From: an uncultured Faecalibacterium sp. | GTDB taxonomy: Bacteria; Bacillota; Clostridia; Oscillospirales; Ruminococcaceae | Direction of reading: 5' to 3' | Assembly (NCBI GenBank): GCA_902463235.1 | Contig: CABQER010000054.1 | Coordinates: 1-5,909, forward strand | Length of the DNA: 5,909 nt | Part shown: in pieces, positions 1 to 4,965 of the stretch | Layout: every line of letters begins with the position of its first letter | Position numbering within the stretch: position 1 is the stretch's first letter | Translations under genes and position numbers: made by a program | Notes under the pieces: generated by a model | Database searches by the model: none | The model's input: only the letters and a program-made list of their open reading frames with translations | Told to the model about the DNA's origin: nothing

Positions 1-698
1 GCGTCCTCGGTCTGGGCCACCAGCTTGAAATCTGCGTCCGGGTGGACGTTCAGGTAGTCGTAGAAGGAAACATCGGCGTTCAGGGTGGCGTCGATGCGGC
101 CTGCGGTGAGCAGCTGGATGGTCTCTTCCAGCGTGTCGATGCCCTGTACGGTGGCACCATAGCTCTCGGCCAGTTCCATGTAGGTGGAAGCCAGGCTGTT
201 GGCGGTGGTCTTGCCCTTCAGGTCCTCAAAGCTGGTGATCTCGTCGTTATCCTTGCGGACGGCAAGGGCAGTGTGGATGTAGCCGTAGGGCTCGGTGAAA
301 TCATAGGTCTTGGCGCGCTCGTCGGTCACTTCCACGCCGTTGCACACGATGTCGTAGCGGCCTGCGTCCAGACCGGCAAACAGGCTGTCCCAGTCGCTTT
401 CCACGTACTCCGGCTCCACGCCCAGCTTTTCGGCAATGGCGCGGGAGACTTCCACATCGTAGCCCACCAGAGTATCGGATTCGTCGTGGTAGCTCCAGGG
501 CTGCCATGCGCCTTCCAGTGCAACGATCAGCTTGCCGCTGGACTGGATGTTGGACAGCTGGTCGCCGGCAGCAGGAGCCACAGAGGCGGCCGTGCCGGAA
601 GCAGCGGTGCTGCCGGAAGAATTGGAGCAGCCGGACAGAGTCAGCACGCCGGCAGCGGCCATAACGCTCATAAGAGAAATAAAGGTTCTGCGTTTCAT
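1..698 (-). CDS. Amino-acid ABC transporter substrate-binding lipoprotein, cystine-like (partial, C-terminus off the left edge)
   Basis: Extracellular solute-binding protein of the polar amino acid family (SBP_bac_3 type), which captures a free amino acid and hands it to the membrane permease. The 232 visible residues begin with a lipoprotein signal: KRR at 2-4, a hydrophobic stretch, and lipobox LSGC with the lipidated Cys at 24. A Ser/Ala/Gly-rich linker leads to the folded domain at about residue 50. Family signatures are GYDVEVSRAIAEKLGV (79-94), the TDER motif (125-128, whose Arg normally contacts the ligand carboxylate) and YDFTEPY (132-138). The later stretch with NSLASTYMELAESYGA and DATLNADVSFYDYL resembles cystine-binding proteins such as TcyJ/TcyK, so cystine is the likely ligand by inference. 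Family members are about 260-280 residues, so roughly 30-50 are missing. An AAAGGG ribosome site lies 9 bases before the ATG. It is the third visible gene of the permease-ATPase operon, after a spacer with a palindromic repeat. Confidence 0.93.
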   Translation of the reverse strand, partial: MKRRTFISLMSVMAAAGVLTLSGCSNSSGSTAASGTAASVAPAAGDQLSNIQSSGKLIVALEGAWQPWSYHDESDTLVGYDVEVSRAIAEKLGVEPEYVESDWDSLFAGLDAGRYDIVCNGVEVTDERAKTYDFTEPYGYIHTALAVRKDNDEITSFEDLKGKTTANSLASTYMELAESYGATVQGIDTLEETIQLLTAGRIDATLNADVSFYDYLNVHPDADFKLVAQTED

Positions 699-774
699 AG
701 TTGGATTCCCTTTCCTCTATAAAAATATTTGTGAAATAAACTCCTTCAGGCAAAGAGGGAGACTTTCTGGTTTT

Positions 775-827
775 GCCAAAGGCCCCATCCCGGAGGGGGC
801 TGTCTGCGAAGCAGACTGGGGGAGTTG
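775..827. repeat. Dispersed palindromic repeat-like element inside the ABC operon
   Basis: This short G+C-rich element lies between the ATPase stop and the binding-protein start. It forms two adjacent stem-loops: GCCCC (782-786) with GGGGC (796-800), and GTCTGC-GAA-GCAGAC (802-816), a perfect 6-bp stem with a 3-base loop. The tail GGGGGAGTTGG follows. The pattern (GCCAAAGGC start, GGGAG-like arms, an inner GTC-x-GCGAAGC-x-GAC hairpin) matches from memory a repeat scattered through Faecalibacterium and related genomes; no copy elsewhere can be checked here. Neither orientation is followed by a proper T-run, so it is not a classical terminator. By analogy with REP elements it may stabilise or process the mRNA between the two genes. 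Confidence 0.6.
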
Positions 828-835
828 GTTAAACT

Positions 836-1648
836 TCACTCGGTGTGAGCGATCTTGCGCAAAAATTCGCGGGTGCGCTCCTCTTTGGGGTTGGCGAAAA
901 ACTCATGCGAGGGAGCCTGCTCCACTACCACGCCGTTCTCCATGAAAACGGTCTTGGAGGAAACATTGCGGGCAAAGCCCATCTCGTGGGTGACCACCAG
1001 CATGGTCATGCCCTCTTCGGCCAGCTGCCGCATCACGGCCAGCACTTCGCCAGTCAGCTCCGGGTCAAGGGCCGAAGTCGGCTCGTCAAAATAGATGATC
1101 TCCGGGTCGGAGGCCAGTGCCCGGGCAATGGCCACGCGCTGCTGCTGGCCGCCGGAAAGCTGGCGCGGATAGTAGTCGGCTCGGTCGGCAAGGCCCACCT
1201 TTTCCAGCATCTTCATGCCAACGGCATCCGCCTGCTCTTTGGGCATTTTGCGGGCAATGATGAGGCCCTCGGTCACGTTCTGCAGGGCAGTCTTGTTGCG
1301 GAACAGATTGTAGCTCTGGAACACAAAGGCCGTCTTTTTGCGCAGCCGGGCAATGTCGGCGCGGCTGGCCTGGGCAAGGTCGAACGTCTCACCGTCAAAG
1401 GTGAGCTGGCCTGCGTCGGCAGTCTCCAGAAAGTTCAGACAGCGCAGCAGGGTGGTCTTGCCGGAGCCGGAGGGGCCGAGGATGGCCACTACATCGCCCT
1501 TTTCCACGGTCAGGTCCACGCCGCGCAGCACCTGCAGCTCGCTGGTCACTTTGCGTGCACCGGGCCGGTGGAAGATGCCTGCCTGCAGGCGGGGCTTTGT
1601 GTAGGTGAAAAAGGACTTGTGGACGTTTTTGATCTCTAACATGGACAT
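836..1648 (-). CDS. Polar amino acid ABC transporter ATP-binding protein
   Basis: Cytoplasmic ATPase (270 aa) that dimerises on the permease and powers import; GlnQ/HisP/TcyN-type. Every catalytic motif is present: Walker A GPSGSGKT (58-65), Q-loop Gln111 in VFQSYNLF, signature LSGGQQQ (164-170), Walker B IIYFDEP (184-190), D-loop SALD (192-195) and switch His221 in VTHEMGFA. The start ATG at 1648 was chosen because AAAGGAG (1659-1665) sits 10 bases before it. A GTG at 1657 in the same frame would be only one base from that site, and another ATG lies at 1642. The gene starts 18 bases after the permease stop, so the two are probably translationally coupled. One oddity: relative to typical family members, about 22 extra residues lie between KSF (11-13) and VLRGVDL (40-46). 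This segment is rich in Lys, Arg and aromatics and makes the protein longer than the usual 240-250 aa. Confidence 0.96.
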   Translation of the reverse strand: MSMLEIKNVHKSFFTYTKPRLQAGIFHRPGARKVTSELQVLRGVDLTVEKGDVVAILGPSGSGKTTLLRCLNFLETADAGQLTFDGETFDLAQASRADIARLRKKTAFVFQSYNLFRNKTALQNVTEGLIIARKMPKEQADAVGMKMLEKVGLADRADYYPRQLSGGQQQRVAIARALASDPEIIYFDEPTSALDPELTGEVLAVMRQLAEEGMTMLVVTHEMGFARNVSSKTVFMENGVVVEQAPSHEFFANPKEERTREFLRKIAHTE

Positions 1649-1658
1649 GGTTGCCACA

Positions 1659-1665
1659 CTCCTTT
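1659..1665 (-). promoter_or_regulatory. Ribosome binding site deciding the ATPase start
   Basis: AAAGGAG on the minus strand lies just past the permease stop codon (1667-1669). Spacing is 10 bases to the ATG at 1648, 16 to the ATG at 1642 and 1 to the GTG at 1657. This favours 1648 as the start and suggests that ribosomes finishing the permease reinitiate here. Confidence 0.8.
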
Positions 1666-1666
1666 C

Positions 1667-2350
1667 TTACTGGAAGCCGTGGGCGTTGAGCCGACGCTCC
1701 AGCAGTGACTGCAGCTTGGTAATGACCGTGCAGAACAGCAGATACACCACGGCCACCTCACAGTAGATGGGCAGGAAGATGTAGGTGCGGGCGGCCACGC
1801 GCTGACCGGCCATGAACAGCTCGGCCACCGTGATGTTGGACGCCAGCGAGGTGTCCTTGATCATGCCGATGAGCGAGTTGGAGAGGGCGGGCACTGCGGT
1901 GCGCAGGGCCTGCGGCAGCACGATGCGGCGCATGATCTGCCACCAGCTCATGCCCACGCAGTAACCGGCTTCCAGCTGGCCCTGGGGCACGCTTTCCAGT
2001 GCACCGCGCATGGTCTCGGCGCAGTAGGCACCCTCGTTGAAGGCAAAGGCGATGACCGCAGCAGGGAAAGCGTCCAGCATGATGCCCACGCTGGGCAGAC
2101 CATAAAAGATGATGAACAGCTGCACCAGCAGCGGCGTGCCGCGGATGACCCAGATGTAGAACCGTGCGATCTGCCGCAGCACCGGCACATTGGCGTACTG
2201 CACTAGCGCAACGGCCACGGCAATGATCATGGCAAAAAAGAAGGAGACCAGCGTGAGCGGGATGGTCATGGTAAGGCCTGCCGTAAGGATACGGGGCAGG
2301 GCCTCCGCCAGCACGCTGACCGTACGGTTGGAAAGAAATGCTTCAAACAT
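1667..2350 (-). CDS. Polar amino acid ABC transporter permease, cystine-like
   Basis: Integral membrane subunit (227 aa) of the amino-acid importer, HisM/GlnP/TcyL family, expected to work as a homodimer because no second permease is visible in this window. Hydrophobic segments lie at about 22-50, 64-88, 95-115 and 190-210. The family signature RGTPLLVQLFIIFYGLP spans 70-86. The cytoplasmic EAA-type coupling loop, which docks on the ATPase, starts at E127-A128 and runs to about LPQAL (145-149). The later stretch GMIKDTSLASNITVAELF (162-179) resembles cystine permeases of the TcyL/TcyM/YecS type, supporting cystine or a similar polar amino acid; the exact substrate is inferred. GAGGG lies 10 bases before the ATG at 2350. 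This is the first gene of the operon, downstream of a minus-strand promoter at 2408-2438, and its length is normal for the family. Confidence 0.95.
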   Translation of the reverse strand: MFEAFLSNRTVSVLAEALPRILTAGLTMTIPLTLVSFFFAMIIAVAVALVQYANVPVLRQIARFYIWVIRGTPLLVQLFIIFYGLPSVGIMLDAFPAAVIAFAFNEGAYCAETMRGALESVPQGQLEAGYCVGMSWWQIMRRIVLPQALRTAVPALSNSLIGMIKDTSLASNITVAELFMAGQRVAARTYIFLPIYCEVAVVYLLFCTVITKLQSLLERRLNAHGFQ

Positions 2351-2378
2351 GAAAAATGTTCCCTCAGAACGGTATTCA

Positions 2379-2410
2379 AATACTTTGTAAATCGTAAGAA
2401 CAAAGGTATT
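2379..2410. promoter_or_regulatory. Operator-like inverted repeat at the ABC operon start
   Basis: AATACTTTG (2379-2387) is mirrored by CAAAGGTATT (2401-2410), nine paired bases with one extra base, separated by 13 bases. The right arm overlaps the -10 box (2408-2413), and the left arm lies in the early transcript. A shorter repeat, GTATT-CA-AATAC (2372-2383), shares the left arm. This position suits a repressor site, but the regulator is unknown. It could instead be an mRNA leader hairpin. Confidence 0.4.
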
Positions 2411-2438
2411 ATAAGGCTTGGAGTGCGCTTGAAGTCAA
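2408..2438 (-). promoter_or_regulatory. Sigma-A promoter of the ABC importer operon
   Basis: On the minus strand, TTGACT (2438-2433, five of six consensus bases) and a perfect TATAAT (2413-2408) are separated by 19 bases, slightly longer than the ideal 17. Transcription should begin near 2400, giving a leader of about 50 bases before the permease ATG at 2350. It is the only good promoter I see for the three importer genes. Confidence 0.65.
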
Positions 2439-2580
2439 GGGCTTTTTCTAAAATTCCTACAAAACCTACCAGAATACTATAGCATGAATCCGGATGGAGT
2501 GCAAACGGTTTGCTCAAAACGCGTGATGTGTACAAAAACGGACGACCCATCTGGAAAACTTTGTGCAATGCGGCAAGCGG

Positions 2581-2609
2581 TTGACGGCGCACCGGCTTTC
2601 GTGTACAAT
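2581..2609 (+). promoter_or_regulatory. Sigma-A promoter of gpsA
   Basis: TTGACG (2581-2586) and TACAAT (2604-2609) are separated by exactly 17 bases, each matching the consensus at five of six positions. Expected transcription start is near 2616, leaving a leader of about 93 bases before the GTG start at 2709. The promoter lies inside a frame that stays open upstream of gpsA, which argues that this upstream stretch is not coding. Confidence 0.8.
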
Positions 2610-2626
2610 GAACATAACAACGCGCA

Positions 2627-2641
2627 CCGGGCTTGGCCCGG
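2627..2641 (+). other. gpsA leader hairpin 1
   Basis: CCGGGC-TTG-GCCCGG is a perfect 6-bp stem with a 3-base loop, starting about 10 bases into the predicted gpsA transcript. It could protect the 5' end of the mRNA. No T-run follows, so it is not a terminator. Confidence 0.5.
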
Positions 2642-2655
2642 CACAGGCGCAAATT

Positions 2656-2688
2656 CACCGCAGAGGGCGCAGTGCCCTTTGCGCGGTG
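2656..2688 (+). other. gpsA leader hairpin 2, next to the ribosome site
   Basis: CACCGC (2656-2661) pairs with GCGGTG (2683-2688). The stem continues inward through AGAGGGC (2662-2668) with GCCCTTT (2674-2680), including one G-T pair, around a 5-base loop; GC at 2681-2682 bulges out. The total is about 13 bp. It ends 7 bases before the GGAGG ribosome site (2696-2700), leaving that site free, so it may keep the start region accessible or serve as a control point. No known riboswitch class is recognised. Confidence 0.5.
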
Positions 2689-2695
2689 CAGACAC

Positions 2696-2700
2696 GGAGG
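2696..2700 (+). promoter_or_regulatory. Ribosome binding site deciding the GTG start of gpsA
   Basis: A full GGAGG lies 8 bases before the GTG at 2709. No other codon nearby has comparable spacing to a site this strong, and the protein from 2709 begins directly with the NAD-binding strand expected of GpsA. Confidence 0.85.
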
Positions 2701-2708
2701 ACACGAAC

Positions 2709-3743
2709 GTGACGAAGAAAAAAATTGGCGTTCTGGGTGCAGGTACCTGGGGCATGGCTCTGGCACGGATGCTGTGTGTCAGCGGCAATGATGTGCAGGT
2801 GTGGTCGGCGCTTCCGGCTGAGGTGGAGAACCTTTCCGCTACGCGGGTGCACCCCAATCTGCCGGGCATGAAGATCCCGGAAGAGCTGCAGTTTACCAAG
2901 AGCATTGAGGAAGTGTGCACCGGCAAGGATGTGCTGCTGTTTGCAGTGCCGTCGGTATTTGTGCGCTCCACCACGGCCAAGGCCCGGCCTTACATCCCGG
3001 ACGGCCAGATCCTTGTGGACGTTGCAAAGGGCATGGAGCCGGAAACCTTATATACCATGACTGAGGTCATTGCCGACGAGCTGAACAAAGAGGGCGGCCC
3101 CCAAAACGCAAAGCTGGTGGCCCTTTCCGGCCCAACCCACGCCGAAGAGGTGGCGCTGGATCTGCCCACCACCATCGTTTCGGCCTGCCCGGACGAACAG
3201 GCTGCAGAATTTGTGCAGGAGGTGTTCAGCAACACCTGTATGCGGGTGTACACCAACCCCGACATCAAGGGCGTGGAGCTGAGCGGCGCGCTGAAGAATG
3301 TGATTGCGCTGGGTGTTGGCATCTCCACCGGCCTTGGCTACGGCGACAACGCCCGCGCAGCCCTCATCACCCGCGGCATTGCCGAGATCGCCCGGCTGGG
3401 CGTGGCCATGGGCTGCAACATCCACACCTTTGCGGGTCTGGCCGGTATCGGCGACCTGATCGTGACGGCCACCAGTATGCACAGCCGCAACAATCGTGCG
3501 GGCATTCTGATCGGCAAGGGCAAAAGCCCGGAGCAGGCCGTGAAGGAGGTCGGCATGGTGGTGGAGGGCATCAATGCCCTGCCCGCCGCCATGGAGCTGG
3601 CCGCAAAGTACAATGTGGAAATGCCCATTGTGCAGACGGTGAACGCCATCGTGAAGGAGGGCATGAGCGCCAGCGACGCGCTGCGCACCCTGATGGACCG
3701 CAACCGGAAGAACGAGATGCCGCAGGGCTACGAAAAAGTCTGA
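2709..3743 (+). CDS. gpsA: NAD(P)+-dependent glycerol-3-phosphate dehydrogenase
   Basis: Soluble enzyme that reduces dihydroxyacetone phosphate to sn-glycerol 3-phosphate, the backbone precursor of membrane phospholipids. The 344-residue length fits the family. The N-terminal Rossmann domain opens with KIGVLGAGTWGMALA, with GAGTWG at 10-15, and contains VDVAKGME (103-110) with the conserved Lys107. LSGPTHAEE (139-147) matches the family LSGPSHAEE-type motif. The catalytic domain has GVELSGALKNVIAL (188-201) with catalytic Lys196, GDNARAALITRG (212-223) and FAGLAGIGDLIVTATS (241-256). The GTG start is set by GGAGG 8 bases upstream. The frame is open back to an ATG at 2484, but that stretch contains the promoter and leader hairpins and adds no family homology. 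gpsA stands alone here, divergent from the importer operon and closed by its own terminator, rather than next to plsY or der as in many Firmicutes. Confidence 0.97.
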   Translation: MTKKKIGVLGAGTWGMALARMLCVSGNDVQVWSALPAEVENLSATRVHPNLPGMKIPEELQFTKSIEEVCTGKDVLLFAVPSVFVRSTTAKARPYIPDGQILVDVAKGMEPETLYTMTEVIADELNKEGGPQNAKLVALSGPTHAEEVALDLPTTIVSACPDEQAAEFVQEVFSNTCMRVYTNPDIKGVELSGALKNVIALGVGISTGLGYGDNARAALITRGIAEIARLGVAMGCNIHTFAGLAGIGDLIVTATSMHSRNNRAGILIGKGKSPEQAVKEVGMVVEGINALPAAMELAAKYNVEMPIVQTVNAIVKEGMSASDALRTLMDRNRKNEMPQGYEKV

Positions 3744-3755
3744 ATTTTAAGGGAG

Positions 3756-3791
3756 AAGGCACAGCTGTCTGCAGATGGCTGTGCCTTTTTT
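3756..3791 (+). terminator. Intrinsic terminator of gpsA
   Basis: AAGGCACAGC (3756-3765) pairs perfectly with GCTGTGCCTT (3778-3787) around a 12-base loop, and the stem runs into six Ts (3786-3791). It begins 12 bases after the gpsA stop codon, which isolates gpsA from the phospholipase-like gene. Confidence 0.92.
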
Positions 3792-3863
3792 GCTGCGCGG
3801 CCTGCCCACTGGCCGAAAACACAAAATAATTCAAATTTTTTACCAAAATCAGACGTAAAAGGG

Positions 3864-3892
3864 TAGAAGGTCGGGAAACTTTCTGCTATACT
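3864..3892 (+). promoter_or_regulatory. Likely extended -10 promoter of the phospholipase C-like gene
   Basis: TATACT (3887-3892) is preceded by TGC, giving an extended -10 (TGnTATACT). The -35 at 17-base spacing, TAGAAG (3864-3869), is weak with three of six matches. Transcription would start near 3899, about 60 bases before the ATG at 3959. The gpsA terminator upstream makes a separate promoter necessary. Confidence 0.55.
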
Positions 3893-3958
3893 GAAACAGA
3901 ACGCAAAAACCGGGGGACGTTTTGTGCACCCTGTCGGAGAGAAAGAGAGGAATCTGCC

Positions 3959-4756
3959 ATGCCGTCAACTTATGCGCACCGCCGCTTTGGCACCAATGTG
4001 CTGGAACATCTGCCGGATGAACTGCGTGCTCAGCTGGAACAGAACCGTGAGCTTTATGATATCGGCCTGCACGGGCCGGACCTGCTGTTTTATTACCATG
4101 CTGCCAAGTCCAACCCGGTGGGTGCATTGGGCAACGCCATGCACGAGGAGCCGGGGCAGGTCTTTTTTGACCGGGCGCGCAGGGTGGTGCACTGCGAGGC
4201 AGACCGGGATGCCGCGCTGGCCTATGCACTGGGTTTTGTCTGCCACTTTGCGCTGGACAGCACCTGCCACCCGTATGTGGAGCAGTTCACCCGGGAAAGC
4301 GGCGTGACCCACTGCGAGATCGAGACCGAGTTTGACAACATGCTGCTGCGCCGGGACGGATACGACCCGCTGAAGTTTTTCACAGCCAGCCATATCCACC
4401 CGTCGGAACAGAATGCAAAGGCAATCGCGCCCTTTTACGAGGGCATCTCGGAGCAGGTGGCGCTGGACTCGCTCAAGGGCATGATCTCAGTGCACAGGCT
4501 GCTGCAGGCGTCCAATCCTGTCAAGCGCTGGGTGGTGCTGACAGGCATGAAGGTGGTGGGCAAATACGACATGCTGCACGGCCTTGTGGCAGATCCGCAG
4601 CCGAACCCGAAGTGCGTGGAGAGCGGCAAGCGGCTGGAAGAACTGTATGCGCAGGCGCTTCCGCTGGCAGAAACGCTGATCCTGGAGTTTGTGGCAAAGC
4701 TGGACACGGACCAGCCCCTGAGCAAGGCCTACGACCATACATTTGGGGAGTTCTGA
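3959..4756 (+). CDS. Zinc-dependent phospholipase C-family protein, predicted intracellular
   Basis: 265-residue protein of the zinc-dependent phospholipase C/S1-P1 nuclease-like fold (Pfam Zn_dep_PLPC type). Candidate metal ligands appear in the family order: His7 in TYAHRRFG, His38 and Asp41 in GLHGPDLLFYY, His62 in NAMHEE, then His96/Asp100/His104 in CHFALDSTCHPY, and His118/Glu122 in THCEIETEFDN. The H-x3-D and H-x3-E spacings match those of clostridial alpha-toxin. Unlike secreted phospholipases there is no signal peptide and no C-terminal membrane-binding domain; the protein starts directly at MPSTYAH, so it is probably cytoplasmic. Such proteins are common in gut Firmicutes but their substrate is mostly unproven, so hydrolysis of phospholipid or another phosphoester is inferred. 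AGAGG lies 8 bases before the ATG. The gene has its own likely promoter and follows the gpsA terminator. A lipid-related job next to gpsA is suggestive but not shown. Confidence 0.88.
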   Translation: MPSTYAHRRFGTNVLEHLPDELRAQLEQNRELYDIGLHGPDLLFYYHAAKSNPVGALGNAMHEEPGQVFFDRARRVVHCEADRDAALAYALGFVCHFALDSTCHPYVEQFTRESGVTHCEIETEFDNMLLRRDGYDPLKFFTASHIHPSEQNAKAIAPFYEGISEQVALDSLKGMISVHRLLQASNPVKRWVVLTGMKVVGKYDMLHGLVADPQPNPKCVESGKRLEELYAQALPLAETLILEFVAKLDTDQPLSKAYDHTFGEF

Positions 4757-4773
4757 GCAAGTCGATGCAGGCC

Positions 4774-4799
4774 AGCAGGGAAAGATGCTGTTTCCCGCT
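4774..4799 (+). terminator. Possible weak terminator hairpin after the phospholipase C-like gene
   Basis: AGC-A-GGGAAA (4774-4783) pairs with TTTCCCGCT (4791-4799), nine pairs with one bulged A and a 7-base loop, starting 18 bases after the stop codon. The nearest T-run (TTTT, 4807-4810) is 7 bases past the stem, which is poor for termination. It could also be an mRNA 3'-end stabiliser. Confidence 0.35.
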
Positions 4800-4819
4800 A
4801 CGACCCTTTTGGTGAAAAT

Positions 4820-4853
4820 GTGTTTGGAGCGCTCCGCAGCGCGCGACAAACAC
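4820..4853. repeat. Two-tier palindrome in the spacer before the MFS gene
   Basis: GTGTTTG (4820-4826) pairs perfectly with CAAACAC (4847-4853). Within it GCGCT (4829-4833) pairs with AGCGC (4838-4842) around CCGC, separated from the outer stem by a small internal loop. GGAGCGCTCC (4826-4835) is also a perfect 10-base palindrome on its own. The sequence after the stem is A-rich, so it is not a plus-strand terminator. It may be a dispersed repeat or an mRNA processing site. Confidence 0.5.
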
Positions 4854-4881
4854 GAAAATAAAAACAAAATTTCCGCTGTAG

Positions 4882-4916
4882 ATGGCCAAAGCGAATGCGG
4901 CGGCCATTTTAAATGG
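4882..4916 (+). other. Competing small hairpins in the MFS leader
   Basis: ATGGCC (4882-4887) can pair with GGCCAT (4902-4907), or CCATTT (4904-4909) can pair with AAATGG (4911-4916) as a perfect inverted repeat with a single central base. Both use bases 4904-4907, so they exclude each other. The second has a loop too small for RNA unless its inner pairs open, so it may instead be a DNA palindrome. Confidence 0.3.
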
Positions 4917-4935
4917 TGAAATCTAAAAAGAGGGG

Positions 4936-4952
4936 GCACCGCCCGGCGGTGC
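4936..4952 (+). other. Strong hairpin touching the ribosome site of the MFS gene
   Basis: GCACCGC-CCG-GCGGTGC is a perfect 7-bp, almost all G-C stem with a 3-base loop. It ends one base before the AGAGGA ribosome site (4954-4959), 7-8 bases ahead of the ATG at 4966. Such a stem beside the ribosome site could block or position ribosomes. Confidence 0.6.
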
Positions 4953-4965
4953 GAGAGGAAACAAG

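Noticed and set aside
42..722. Long open frame on the plus strand opposite the binding-protein gene
   Set aside because: It is the mirror of a strongly supported lipoprotein gene on the minus strand, has no recognisable domain and no ribosome site. Long antisense frames are expected in G+C-rich codon use.
699..774. Separate promoter for the binding-protein gene in the A+T-rich stretch before it
   Set aside because: TTGCCT-like and TATA-like pieces exist on the minus strand, but none has acceptable spacing together with a good -10 box.
845..1639. Plus-strand open frame of about 264 codons opposite the ATPase gene
   Set aside because: The minus strand encodes every ABC ATPase motif across the same span. 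The plus frame shows no family pattern and no start signal.
1649..1657. GTG at 1657 as start of the ATPase
   Set aside because: It lies one base from the AAAGGAG site, too close for initiation. The ATG at 1648 has 10-base spacing.
2475..2480. TACTAT as a -10 box for gpsA
   Set aside because: No -35-like sequence lies 16-18 bases upstream, and a far better promoter with 17-base spacing is present at 2581-2609.
3798..3815. CGGCC/GGCCG short inverted repeat after the gpsA terminator
   Set aside because: Only five pairs with an 8-base loop and no T-run in either direction, so it is likely chance in G+C-rich DNA.
3965..4399. Minus-strand open frame opposite the phospholipase C-like gene
   Set aside because: It overlaps the metal-ligand region of a clear gene, has no recognised motif and no promoter or ribosome site, so it is a shadow frame.
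4921..4952. Minus-strand terminator: the hairpin at 4936-4952 followed by CCCCTCTTTTT when read backwards
   Set aside because: No minus-strand gene lies upstream to need it, and the T-run is separated from the stem. The plus-strand role beside the MFS ribosome site is more plausible.
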